DNA from: Denitromonas iodatirespirans
GTDB taxonomy: Bacteria; Pseudomonadota; Gammaproteobacteria; Burkholderiales; Rhodocyclaceae
Length of the DNA stretch: 64,000 nucleotides
Assembly: GCF_018524365.1 (NCBI RefSeq)
Contig: NZ_JAEKFT010000008.1
Coordinates: forward strand, 102,641-166,640
Direction: 5' to 3'
In this document: positions 18,806 to 26,511 of the stretch, piece by piece
Layout of the letters: each line of letters opens with the position of its first letter
How positions within the stretch are numbered: position 1 is the first letter of the stretch
Program-made: the position numbers and the translations under genes
Notes under the pieces: model-generated
Database searches by the model: none
What the model saw: the letters and a program-made list of their open reading frames with translations, nothing else
What the model was told of the DNA's origin: nothing

Positions 18806-18891
18806 TGGTGCCCGGAACGGGGGTCGAACCCGTACAGCCAAAGGCCGAGGGATTTTAAGTCCCTTGTGTCTACCAATTTCACCATCCGGGC
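18806..18891 (-). tRNA. tRNA-Leu (anticodon TAA)
   Basis: An 86-nt class II tRNA. Acceptor GCCCGGA pairs with TCCGGGC. The anticodon stem GGGA/TCCC has loop CTTAAAA with anticodon TAA. A long variable arm (CGGCCTTTGGCTG) is present, the T loop is GTTCGACCC, and CCA is encoded. It lies 18 bases after the minE stop on the same strand and has no obvious promoter of its own, so cotranscription with minCDE is likely. Confidence 0.96.
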
Positions 18892-18909
18892 ATCGACGAC
18901 GCTGCGCGC

Positions 18910-19170
18910 TCAGTGCTCCTGCTCGGGCAGGACGATATTGACCTCGAGCACTTCGTAGTTGTCCTGGCGCTCCAGTTGCACCTTGATGTCGTCCGGATTG
19001 ACCTTGACGTACTTCGAGATCACCGCGATCAGGTCTTTCTGCAGATCGGGCAGGAAGTCCGGCGAGCCGTCACGGGTGCCGTGTTCGCGGGCGATGATCA
19101 GTTGCAGGCGTTCCTTGGCCAGGGAGGCGGTCTTCGGCTTGCTGCCGAACAGCATGCTGAGCAGGGACAT
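18910..19170 (-). CDS. minE: cell division topological specificity factor MinE
   Basis: An 86-residue protein, the usual MinE size. The N-terminal amphipathic, membrane-binding part reads [20 protein letters not shown]. The anti-MinCD segment follows as [13 protein letters not shown]-terminal dimerisation domain contains [17 protein letters not shown]. MinE stimulates the MinD ATPase and drives pole-to-pole oscillation that keeps the Z ring at mid-cell. It starts one base after the minD stop. Confidence 0.97.
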   Translation of the reverse strand: MSLLSMLFGSKPKTASLAKERLQLIIAREHGTRDGSPDFLPDLQKDLIAVISKYVKVNPDDIKVQLERQDNYEVLEVNIVLPEQEH

Positions 19171-19171
19171 G

Positions 19172-19987
19172 TCACTTGCCTCCGAACAGGCGCTTCATCA
19201 AGCCCGGCTTTTCATAGGCGACATAGCGCATCGGGCGCTCTTCGCCGAGGAAGCGGGCGACCACGTCCAGATAGGCTTCGGACACGTCGGTGCCCTTGAG
19301 GTGCACCGCTGGCGAGCCCTGGTTGGAGGCGTGCAGGACGGCTTCGGATTCGGGGATCACGCCGATCAGCTCGACACGCAGCAGCTCCTGCACGTCCTTG
19401 TAGGAGAGCATCTCGCCGTCTTCGACGCGCTTGGCCGAATAGCGGGTGATCAGCAGGTGCTCCTTGACCGGCTCCTGCCCGTCCTTGGCGCGCTGCGACT
19501 TGGACTGCAGGATGCCGAGGATGCGATCGGAGTCGCGCACCGAGGACACTTCGGGGTTGGTGACGATGATCGCCTCGTCGGCGAAGGTGAGCGCCATCAC
19601 GGCGCCGCGCTCGATGCCAGCGGGGGAGTCGCACACCACATAGTCGAAGGCCATGTGCTCGAGTTCCTTGAGCACGGTCTTGACGCCTTCTTCGGTCAGC
19701 GCGTCTTTGTCGCGGGTCTGCGAGGCCGGCAGGATGAACAGGTTCTCGCAGTGCTTGTCCTTGATCAGCGCCTGGTTGAGCTTGGCCTCGCCGTTGACGA
19801 CGTTGATCAGGTCGTACACCACGCGGCGCTCGCAGCCCATGATCAGGTCGAGGTTGCGCAGGCCGACGTCGAAGTCGATCACGGCGGTCTTGAATCCGCG
19901 CAGGGCCAGGCCCGATGCGAAGGCTGCGCTGGTGGTCGTCTTGCCGACGCCGCCCTTGCCGGACGTTACTACGATGATTCGGGTCAC
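19172..19987 (-). CDS. minD: septum site-determining ATPase MinD
   Basis: A 271-residue deviant Walker A ATPase. The N-terminal [12 protein letters not shown] motif carries the signature lysine. [16 protein letters not shown] is switch I and [14 protein letters not shown] the Walker B/switch II region. The C-terminal amphipathic membrane-targeting helix is [11 protein letters not shown]. MinD recruits MinC to the membrane and is released by MinE. It lies 26 bases after minC in a minCDE operon. Confidence 0.98.
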   Translation of the reverse strand: MTRIIVVTSGKGGVGKTTTSAAFASGLALRGFKTAVIDFDVGLRNLDLIMGCERRVVYDLINVVNGEAKLNQALIKDKHCENLFILPASQTRDKDALTEEGVKTVLKELEHMAFDYVVCDSPAGIERGAVMALTFADEAIIVTNPEVSSVRDSDRILGILQSKSQRAKDGQEPVKEHLLITRYSAKRVEDGEMLSYKDVQELLRVELIGVIPESEAVLHASNQGSPAVHLKGTDVSEAYLDVVARFLGEERPMRYVAYEKPGLMKRLFGGK

Positions 19988-20013
19988 GATGGTTCCTTCT
20001 TGTGGATGCTTGC

Positions 20014-20793
20014 TTATTGGGTTTGCAGCGGCGCGATGGTCAGGATCTGCTGGTCGTCGTCGCCCTTGAGCCAGGCCTGGGCCGCCTTGCCGGCGACCGA
20101 CTCGGGGATGCCTTTTTCAAAGGTGCGATACACCCCGGCGATGGAGACCAGTTCGGGGCCGAAATTGGTGCTGAACACGCGTGCCCGGGCGTTGCCTTGG
20201 GCGCCGGCCAGCGCGCGACCGCGCAGCGGGCCATAGCAGTGGATGTTGCCGTCGGCAATGACTTCGGCGCCGTGGCTGACGCCGGCGAGCAGCACCAGAT
20301 CGCCGCCGCGGGCATAGGCCTGCTGGCCGGAGCGCAGCGGGCGGTCGATGATCAGGGTGGGCTCGGCGCCGGCGATGGCGGCCGGCGCAGGCGTTTCGAC
20401 CACGGGCGCCGGTGCGGGCGCGGGGGCGACTGCGGCGGCGGGCGCCTCGGGGGCGGCGACACTGGCATTGTCGCCGTCGAGCACGGCCAGGCCGATCTTG
20501 CGCGCGCCTTCGATGAAGGCGTCGGGCAGGTTGCTGACGGCCACCGGCTGCAGGCGGTAGCGGCGCAACAGGCTGGCCAGCGAGGGCCAGTCGATGCGCT
20601 CGGGCAGTTGCGCCAGTTCGGCGAAGTCGAGAATCGTGGCTTCGCGGTTGAAGAAGTCCGGCATGCCGCCGAGCAGGGTGTGCATGGCGTCGGCCAGCCG
20701 CATGGGATCGGTGTCGCGCAGGCGGGCGGTCATCACGCCCAGGGTCGCGCCTCGGAACTCGATGGGTTTGGATGCGGTGGTGGCGGGGTTCAT
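20014..20793 (-). CDS. minC: septum formation inhibitor MinC
   Basis: A 259-residue two-domain FtsZ inhibitor. The N-terminal domain begins KPIEFRGATLGVMTARLRD. A long Ala/Pro linker runs over about residues 120-150. The C-terminal beta-helix domain is recognised by PLRSGQQAYARGGDLVLLAG and GNIHCYGPLRGRALAGAQGN, which binds MinD and the FtsZ tail. The start is ATG 20793. A longer reading frame upstream runs into hslO and is not supported. Confidence 0.96.
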   Translation of the reverse strand: MNPATTASKPIEFRGATLGVMTARLRDTDPMRLADAMHTLLGGMPDFFNREATILDFAELAQLPERIDWPSLASLLRRYRLQPVAVSNLPDAFIEGARKIGLAVLDGDNASVAAPEAPAAAVAPAPAPAPVVETPAPAAIAGAEPTLIIDRPLRSGQQAYARGGDLVLLAGVSHGAEVIADGNIHCYGPLRGRALAGAQGNARARVFSTNFGPELVSIAGVYRTFEKGIPESVAGKAAQAWLKGDDDQQILTIAPLQTQ

Positions 20794-20822
20794 TCGGGGC
20801 CGATGTGCTGTCAAATCCTGCG

Positions 20823-20851
20823 AGTCTACTGGCCGTTGGGGTTGGGGGCAA
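20823..20851 (-). promoter_or_regulatory. candidate sigma70 promoter of minCDE
   Basis: On the minus strand TTGCCC (20851-20846), a 17-base spacer, then TAGACT (20828-20823). Start of minC 30 bases downstream. The -35 box lies in one arm of the hairpin following hslO. Match to consensus is moderate. Confidence 0.3.
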
Positions 20852-20874
20852 GATTCCGACGGTATCTTGCCCCC
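20844..20874 (-). terminator. strong hairpin after hslO
   Basis: An 11-bp perfect stem GGGGGCAAGAT / ATCTTGCCCCC with a 9-base loop, immediately after the hslO stop on the minus strand. No T run follows, so it may stabilise the 3' end or be a weak terminator. Confidence 0.45.
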
Positions 20875-20881
20875 GGCCGGC

Positions 20882-21751
20882 TCAGTGTTGTGTCGGCGGG
20901 GCGTCCGGTGCGCTGAAAAGCTCGTGCACCGCGTCGGCGTCGAAGCGATAAGTGTGGTTGGACAGATCGTCATGGATCTCGACCACCCCCTCGGCGGCCA
21001 GCACCGATTCGACCTCTTCGCGCCCCAGGCTGCGCAGCAGCGCCTTGATCTTTTCGGGGTCGGCCGGCCAGCGGTGAAGCACGGGGCGGGGCGGGAAGAC
21101 GCGCACGATCTCTTCATGGAACAGCCGCGCCAGGACATCTTCCGGCGCCAGGGCGCGCAACTCGTCGGCCTTGACGGTGGCGGCCAGCTGGGTGACGCGC
21201 GACCAGCCGTCGGCATCGCGCAGGTCGGCGCCGGGCAGCTTCTGCAAGAACAGGCCGGCGGCGGTGTCGCCGTTGGCGACCAGCCACAGGGCGGCCGGTT
21301 GTTGTTCGGACTGCGCCAGATAGTGTTCGAAGACGGCCGCCACGGTGTCGCCCTCGATCGGCACCAGGCTCTGGTAGGGCTGGTCGAGACCGGCGATGTC
21401 GAGGGTCAGCTGCAGGCGGCCGTCACCCACCAGATCGCCGAGATTGCCGCTGGGCAGCGGGGCGTCGGTCTTGGCGTAGCCACGCAGGTTGAGTGTTTCG
21501 GTGCAGTCGACAACCATCAGCGAGAGCGGTCCGTGGCCTTGCATCTGGAAGGTGAGCCGGCCGGGCTGCTTGAGGTTGGCCGACATCAGTGCCGTCACGG
21601 CCGTGAGCTCGCCGAGAATGCTTTGCACCGCGGGGCTGTAGCCACGCTTGGCGATCATGGACCGCCAAGCGTCGTTGATCTGGACGATGCTGCCGCGGAT
21701 GTCGAGGTCGTCGAACAAAAAGGGCTGGACGAGGCTGTCTTCGCGCAGCAT
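20882..21751 (-). CDS. hslO: Hsp33-family chaperone lacking the redox zinc cysteines
   Basis: A 289-residue Hsp33 homologue. The N-terminal chaperone domain is clear: [39 protein letters not shown], and [14 protein letters not shown] before the linker. In the C-terminal redox switch, E. coli Hsp33 has CxC and CxxC cysteines binding zinc. Here the matching stretches read [20 protein letters not shown] (224-243) and [13 protein letters not shown] (258-270), with no cysteine. The only Cys is C83. So it cannot be activated by the known disulfide/zinc mechanism. Its start codon overlaps the stop of the ArsC-like gene by one base, in a tex-arsC-hslO run. Confidence 0.93.
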   Translation of the reverse strand: MLREDSLVQPFLFDDLDIRGSIVQINDAWRSMIAKRGYSPAVQSILGELTAVTALMSANLKQPGRLTFQMQGHGPLSLMVVDCTETLNLRGYAKTDAPLPSGNLGDLVGDGRLQLTLDIAGLDQPYQSLVPIEGDTVAAVFEHYLAQSEQQPAALWLVANGDTAAGLFLQKLPGADLRDADGWSRVTQLAATVKADELRALAPEDVLARLFHEEIVRVFPPRPVLHRWPADPEKIKALLRSLGREEVESVLAAEGVVEIHDDLSNHTYRFDADAVHELFSAPDAPPTQH

Positions 21752-22107
21752 CAGCGTGGCTCCGTGAGTGCGGTGGCGTAGGTGTCGGCATCGAAGCCGA
21801 CCAGCAGGCGACCGTCGCCGGTATCGAGCACCGGGCGCTTGATCAGGCTGGGGTTGGCCGCCATCAGCGCGATGGCGTCGGCGTCGGTATCGATCCGGCG
21901 GTCCGCCTCGGGCAGCTTGCGCCAGGTGGTGCCGCGGGTGTTGACCAGCGGCGTGCGGCCGACGCGGGCGATCCAGTCGGCCAGCGTGGTTTCGTCGATG
22001 CCCTCGCGCTTGTAGTCGTGAAAGGCGTAGGCGATGGCCTGGCTGTCGAGCCACGTAAAGGCCTTCTTCATGGTGTCGCAGTTGCGGATGCCGTAGATGC
22101 GGATCAT
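21751..22107 (-). CDS. ArsC/Spx-family (YffB-like) thioredoxin-fold protein
   Basis: A 118-residue protein starting [20 protein letters not shown]. The single N-terminal cysteine (C10), followed by DTMKKA, is typical of the YffB branch of the arsenate reductase/Spx family. The later [15 protein letters not shown] and [15 protein letters not shown] stretches are family signatures. Members are small cytoplasmic thiol proteins; YffB is reported to bind glutathione and is not proven to reduce arsenate. I prefer ATG 22107 to ATG 22134 because the family begins directly with the first strand. It lies between tex and hslO. Confidence 0.88.
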   Translation of the reverse strand: MIRIYGIRNCDTMKKAFTWLDSQAIAYAFHDYKREGIDETTLADWIARVGRTPLVNTRGTTWRKLPEADRRIDTDADAIALMAANPSLIKRPVLDTGDGRLLVGFDADTYATALTEPR

Positions 22108-22154
22108 GGTCGTGTCGAGTGAGGTGTTTGGCATTGTCTCAGAAAATCAGCGCC

Positions 22155-24470
22155 TTATTTCTTCAGCGCGCGGGCCAGGGCGGCGGCCATGTTGCCCTGG
22201 GGCTGCGGCGCGTCCTTGCGCGGCGGACGGGCGCCGCGCGGGGCGGGCTTGTCACGCTGGGCGTCGGGCCGCGGTGCCGTTTTGCGGCCGTCGGCCGGCG
22301 CGTCGGACAGGCGCATGGTGAGCGCGATGCGTTTGCGCTGCAGGTCGACTTCGAGCACCTTGACCGGCACCACGTCGCCGGCCTTGACGACGCTGCGTGG
22401 GTCTTTCACGAAGGTGTTGGACAGCGCCGAGATGTGCACCAGACCGTCCTGGTGCACGCCGATATCGACGAAGGCGCCGAAGTTGGTGACATTGGTCACC
22501 ACGCCTTCGAGCACCATGCCCTCGGCCAGGTCGCTGAGCTTCTCGACGCCGTCGCGGAAGGCGGCGGTGCGGAAGGCCGGGCGCGGGTCGCGGCCGGGCT
22601 TGTCGAGTTCGGCGAGGATGTCGTTCACCGTCGGCTCGCCGAAGCGCTCGTCGGCATAGCGTTTGGCCTCCAGCGCCTTGAGCGTGCGGCTGTCGCCGAT
22701 GATGCTGCCCACGTCGCGCTGGATGTCGGCAAGGATCTTCTCGACCAGCGGGTAGGCCTCCGGATGCACCGCCGAGGCGTCGAGCGGGTTGCTGCCGCCG
22801 TTGATGCGCAAGAAGCCGGCGGCTTGTTCGAAGGTCTTGTCGCCCAGGCGCGGCACGGCCTTGAGCGCGCGCCGGTCGGGGAAGGGGCCGTGCGCATCGC
22901 GATGGGCGACGATGTTGCTCGCCAGCGTGCTGTTGAGGCCCGAGATGCGGCTGAGCAGGGCGGCCGAGGCGGTGTTCACGTCCACGCCGACGGCGTTCAC
23001 GCAGTCTTCGACCACCGCGTCGAGCATGCGCGCCAGGCGGGTCTGGTTGATGTCGTGCTGGTACTGGCCGACGCCGATGGACTTGGGGTCGATCTTGACC
23101 AGTTCGGCGAGCGGGTCCTGCAGGCGGCGGCCGATCGAAGCTGCGCCGCGCAGGCTCACGTCGAGATCGGGGAACTCCGCCGCGGCCAGCGCCGAGGCGG
23201 AATACACCGAGGCGCCGGCTTCGGACACCATCACCTTGGTGAGCTTCAGCTCCGGATGGCGCTTGATCAGGTCGGCGGCGAGGCGGTCGGTTTCGCGCGA
23301 GGCGGTGCCGTTGCCAATGGCGATCAGGTCGGCGCCGTGCTTTTTGGCCAGGCGGGCGATCTCGGCCATGGCGCCGTCCCAGTCGCGGCGCGGCTCGTGC
23401 GGGTAGATGGTGGCGGTGTCGACCAGCTTGCCGGTGCCGTCGACCACGGCCACCTTGACGCCGGTGCGCAGGCCCGGGTCGAGCCCGATGGTCACACGCG
23501 GGCCGGCGGGCGCGGCGAGCAGCAGGTCCTTGAGGTTGCCGGCGAAAACGCGGATGGCTTCTTCCTCGGCGCGCTCGCGCAGGGTGTTCATCAGTTCGAG
23601 TTCGAGGTGCACGGCGATCTTGACCGACCACGCCCAGCGCGCGGTCTCCATCAGCCAGCGGTCGGCGGCGCGGCCGTTGTCGCGGATGCCGGCGTGGCGG
23701 GCCACCAGCGACTCGCACGGCCCCAGCTCGCCGGCCGGCGGCGGGTCGGGCAACTCGATGGACAGGCGCAGCACCCCTTCGTTGCGCCCGCGCAGCAGCG
23801 CCAGCAGGCGGTGCGAGGGAATGCTGCTGACCGGCTCGGAGAAGTCGAACCAGTCGCGGAACTTGGCGCCTTCGGTCTCCTTGCCCTCGACCACGGCCGA
23901 CACGATGCGCCCGCGCTCGCCCAGCAAGCTGCGCAGGGCGTCGAGCAGGGCGGCGTCTTCGCTGAATTGCTCGATCAGGATCTGGCGTGCGCCGTCGAGC
24001 GCGGCCTTGGTGTCGGCGATGCCGGCTTCGGCGTTGAGATAGCGGGCCGCCTCGACCTCCGGCGTCAGCGTCGGGTCGGCCAGCAGCGCTTCGGCCAGCG
24101 GGGCCAGGCCGGCCTCGCGGGCGATCTGGGCCTTGGTGCGGCGCTTGGGCTTGTAGGGCAGGTAGAGGTCTTCGAGGCGCTGCTTGGTGTCGGCCTCGGC
24201 GATCTGCACACGCAGGGAGTCGGTCATCGCGCCTTGCGATTCGATGGATTCGACGATGGCGGCGCGGCGCGATTCGAGCTCGCGCAGGTAGCCGAGGCGG
24301 TCTTCGAGCGTGCGCAGCTGGGTATCGTCGAGCCCGCCGGTGACTTCCTTGCGGTAACGGGCGATGAAGGGCACGGTGGCGCCTTCGTCGAGCAGGGCAA
24401 TGGCGGCCACCACCTGACGTTGGGTGGCCTTGAGTTCGTCCGCCAGGCGGTGTTCGATGGAGGGGGTCAT
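22155..24470 (-). CDS. tex: transcription accessory protein Tex (S1 RNA-binding)
   Basis: A 771-residue nucleic-acid-binding protein of usual Tex length. The N-terminal helical region contains [21 protein letters not shown] YqgF/RNase H-like domain follows ([20 protein letters not shown]). A helix-hairpin-helix part reads [20 protein letters not shown]. The C-terminal S1 domain begins [20 protein letters not shown], and a basic, Pro-rich tail ends the protein. ATG 24470 ([14 protein letters not shown]) is chosen over one 30 bases upstream. Tex homologues affect transcription and virulence gene expression; the precise role is open. Confidence 0.95.
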   Translation of the reverse strand: MTPSIEHRLADELKATQRQVVAAIALLDEGATVPFIARYRKEVTGGLDDTQLRTLEDRLGYLRELESRRAAIVESIESQGAMTDSLRVQIAEADTKQRLEDLYLPYKPKRRTKAQIAREAGLAPLAEALLADPTLTPEVEAARYLNAEAGIADTKAALDGARQILIEQFSEDAALLDALRSLLGERGRIVSAVVEGKETEGAKFRDWFDFSEPVSSIPSHRLLALLRGRNEGVLRLSIELPDPPPAGELGPCESLVARHAGIRDNGRAADRWLMETARWAWSVKIAVHLELELMNTLRERAEEEAIRVFAGNLKDLLLAAPAGPRVTIGLDPGLRTGVKVAVVDGTGKLVDTATIYPHEPRRDWDGAMAEIARLAKKHGADLIAIGNGTASRETDRLAADLIKRHPELKLTKVMVSEAGASVYSASALAAAEFPDLDVSLRGAASIGRRLQDPLAELVKIDPKSIGVGQYQHDINQTRLARMLDAVVEDCVNAVGVDVNTASAALLSRISGLNSTLASNIVAHRDAHGPFPDRRALKAVPRLGDKTFEQAAGFLRINGGSNPLDASAVHPEAYPLVEKILADIQRDVGSIIGDSRTLKALEAKRYADERFGEPTVNDILAELDKPGRDPRPAFRTAAFRDGVEKLSDLAEGMVLEGVVTNVTNFGAFVDIGVHQDGLVHISALSNTFVKDPRSVVKAGDVVPVKVLEVDLQRKRIALTMRLSDAPADGRKTAPRPDAQRDKPAPRGARPPRKDAPQPQGNMAAALARALKK

Positions 24471-24587
24471 GGGCACGTCGGCGTCTGGAAAAACCGGCAA
24501 GTGTGCAGAATGAGCCGCCGGGCGGCAAGCATCTGCTGGACAGTCGGGCTACAATTCATGGCTGTTTCTGACCCCATGTGACGTTCG

Positions 24588-24980
24588 ATGATGCGTATGT
24601 TGCGTTCGATCTTGCTGGTGGCCGTGACGATGGCCACATGGCACACCAGTGCCAACGCGGCCAGCCCGGCGGCGGCCGTGGCGATTGATCCGTCGCGCCT
24701 CGGCGCGGTGCGGATGCCGGAGGCGGACGAGAGTGCGGCGCCGACGCCGCCGGTGCGCGCCTATGCCATCGACGGCTGCCGCTTCTACTACGGTGGCCAG
24801 CAGTACATCATCGATGGGCCGGTGGCCGACGAGCGCGGCGATCTGGCCCGCCAGCGCCTGCAGGAAATCCTCGACGGCGGCGAGCTGACCGTGCAGCCGC
24901 TGGGCGAAAAGCGCGATGGTTCGGAACGCGCTCTGGTGCGCATCAACGGCGAGCCGCTGAGCCTCCCGCCGATCAACTAG
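24588..24980 (+). CDS. small secreted protein of unknown function
   Basis: A 130-residue protein with a clear Sec signal peptide (about residues 1-24, ending TSANA) and a mature part with one cysteine (DGCRFYYGGQQYIIDGP). The rest, RLQEILDGGELTVQPLGEKR and VRINGEPLSLPPIN, looks like a small beta-rich domain. I do not recognise the family. It is divergent from tex and stands alone between two minus-strand operons. Starts at 24588, 24591 or 24597 are all possible. Confidence 0.65.
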   Translation: MMRMLRSILLVAVTMATWHTSANAASPAAAVAIDPSRLGAVRMPEADESAAPTPPVRAYAIDGCRFYYGGQQYIIDGPVADERGDLARQRLQEILDGGELTVQPLGEKRDGSERALVRINGEPLSLPPIN

Positions 24981-25011
24981 GCGTCTTCGCCGCGCAGGCG
25001 CCCCGGCGCAA

Positions 25012-25860
25012 TCAGTCGCCGACGATCAGGCTCTGGCGCCCCCACCACTGGGCGTCGGCGGCCAGCATGATCGGGGCGGTGGCCGCCGCCTCGACACACA
25101 GCATGCGGCGAAAGTCGCGATCCGGCAGGTCGGCCAAGGCGGCCGCGCCGGCTTCCCACGGGTTCCACACCACCACGTCGGGGAAGTTTTCCTTTTCGAT
25201 CTGCAGATGCCGGCCGCTGTCGTCGAGCAGCAGCGGGCGGCGCGCGTCGGCGTAGATGCGGTCGACCGGATCGTCGACCCGCAGCATGTCCATCGGATCG
25301 GTCTTGATCGTGCCGCCGTCGCAGGCGTCGGCGTAGCGCAGGCCCTTGAGCCCATGCAGCTCGGCCATTTCGACCTCGCCGACCCGCAGGTAGGTATGCA
25401 GCGCGGCGCTGAAGCCGAACGCATCCGGCCCGGTGTTGGTGATTTCGAGCTCCATGTCGAGCCGCGCGCCGCCGATGTTGATCGTCAGCTCCAGGGCAAA
25501 CAGATGCGGCCACAGGGCCAGGGTGTCGTCGTCGCTGTCGATGCCGAGCGTGAGCATCACCTGCTTGTCGACCTCGCGCTGGTCAATCAGCCGCCAGGGG
25601 CGGGTGCGGACCAGGCCGTGACGCGGCAGGTCGCCCTGGGCGGCGAACTGCGGAAAGCACACCGGCACGCCGCCACGGATCGCGTGTTTGCCGTCGAATG
25701 CCGACTGCTCGCTCAGATACAACCAGGGGCGCCCACCCGCCGGTTGCCAGTGCAGCACTTGGCCGCCGAACAGGCTGACCGTGGCTTCGGCACCGTCGGC
25801 GGTGCGAACCTGGATGGCCGGCAGGCCGTGGAAGGTGGTTTGGGTAATGAGCGATTTCAT
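25012..25860 (-). CDS. D-hexose-6-phosphate mutarotase (YeaD-like aldose 1-epimerase)
   Basis: A 282-residue protein of the galactose mutarotase superfamily, YeaD branch. Recognisable features are SLFGGQVLHWQPAGGRPWLY, SAFDGKHAIRGGVPVCFPQF and HGLVRTRPW, with the catalytic His. The later FGFSAALHTYLRVGEV carries the second His, and DVVVWNPWEAGA lies near the C-terminus with the acidic base. It interconverts the anomers of hexose 6-phosphates such as glucose 6-phosphate. It lies 11 bases downstream of tag. Confidence 0.9.
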   Translation of the reverse strand: MKSLITQTTFHGLPAIQVRTADGAEATVSLFGGQVLHWQPAGGRPWLYLSEQSAFDGKHAIRGGVPVCFPQFAAQGDLPRHGLVRTRPWRLIDQREVDKQVMLTLGIDSDDDTLALWPHLFALELTINIGGARLDMELEITNTGPDAFGFSAALHTYLRVGEVEMAELHGLKGLRYADACDGGTIKTDPMDMLRVDDPVDRIYADARRPLLLDDSGRHLQIEKENFPDVVVWNPWEAGAAALADLPDRDFRRMLCVEAAATAPIMLAADAQWWGRQSLIVGD

Positions 25861-25871
25861 GGTTCGGGATG

Positions 25872-26450
25872 TCAGTCGGGCGTGCGCGCGAGCGGCGCAT
25901 GGCGGTGGCAGCCGACCAGATGGTCGTTGACCAGGCCGACCGCTTGGGCGAAGGCGTAGCAGATGGTGGAGCCGACGAACTTGAAGCCGCGGCGCTTGAG
26001 TTCGCGGCTGAGGGTGTCCGACAGCGGGGTTTTCGCAGGCACTTCGGCCAGGGTTCGCCAGTGGTTGATCTGCGGCCGCCCATCGACGAACTGCCACAGC
26101 CAGCGGTCGAAGCTGCCCTCGGCCGCTTGCAGATCGAGGAAGGCGCGGGCGTTGCCGATGGTCGCGCGGATCTTGCCGGCGTGGCGGACGATGCCGGGGT
26201 CGGCGACCAGACGCGCCACATCGGTGTCGTCATAACGGGCGATGCGCTCGGCGTCGAAATTGTCGAACGCGCGGCGGTAGCCTTCGCGTTTGTACAGCAC
26301 GGTGCGCCACGACAACCCGGCCTGGGCGCCTTCGAGGTTCAGCATTTCGAAGAGCATCCGGTCGTCATGTTGCGGCACGCCCCATTCTTCGTCGTGATAG
26401 GCCACGTAGCGCGGCTCGTCGCCGCACCAGGGGCAGCGTTCGGTGTTCAT
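25872..26450 (-). CDS. tag: DNA-3-methyladenine glycosylase I
   Basis: A 192-residue base-excision-repair glycosylase removing 3-methyladenine. The N-terminal zinc part MNTERCPWCGDEPRYVAYHD, the catalytic and binding stretch EEWGVPQHDDRMLFEMLNLE, and AGLSWRTVLYKREGYRRAF are diagnostic. The C-terminal VNDHLVGCHRH supplies the remaining zinc ligands. ATG 26450 fits the family start; an upstream extension of 28 codons is not supported. It follows the acetyltransferase gene on the same strand, 61 bases downstream. Confidence 0.95.
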   Translation of the reverse strand: MNTERCPWCGDEPRYVAYHDEEWGVPQHDDRMLFEMLNLEGAQAGLSWRTVLYKREGYRRAFDNFDAERIARYDDTDVARLVADPGIVRHAGKIRATIGNARAFLDLQAAEGSFDRWLWQFVDGRPQINHWRTLAEVPAKTPLSDTLSRELKRRGFKFVGSTICYAFAQAVGLVNDHLVGCHRHAPLARTPD

Positions 26451-26511
26451 TGCGGTGTCGGACACAAGGGCGCCTCCAAAAATGATGGCGTCATTGTACC
26501 CGCGCGCGGCG

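Noticed and set aside
22119..24581. A very long plus-strand open frame (over 800 codons) antisense to tex
   Set aside because: It has a monotonous Gly/Ala/Arg/His/Val composition typical of the opposite strand of a GC-rich gene, no domain I recognise, and tex is unmistakable on the minus strand.
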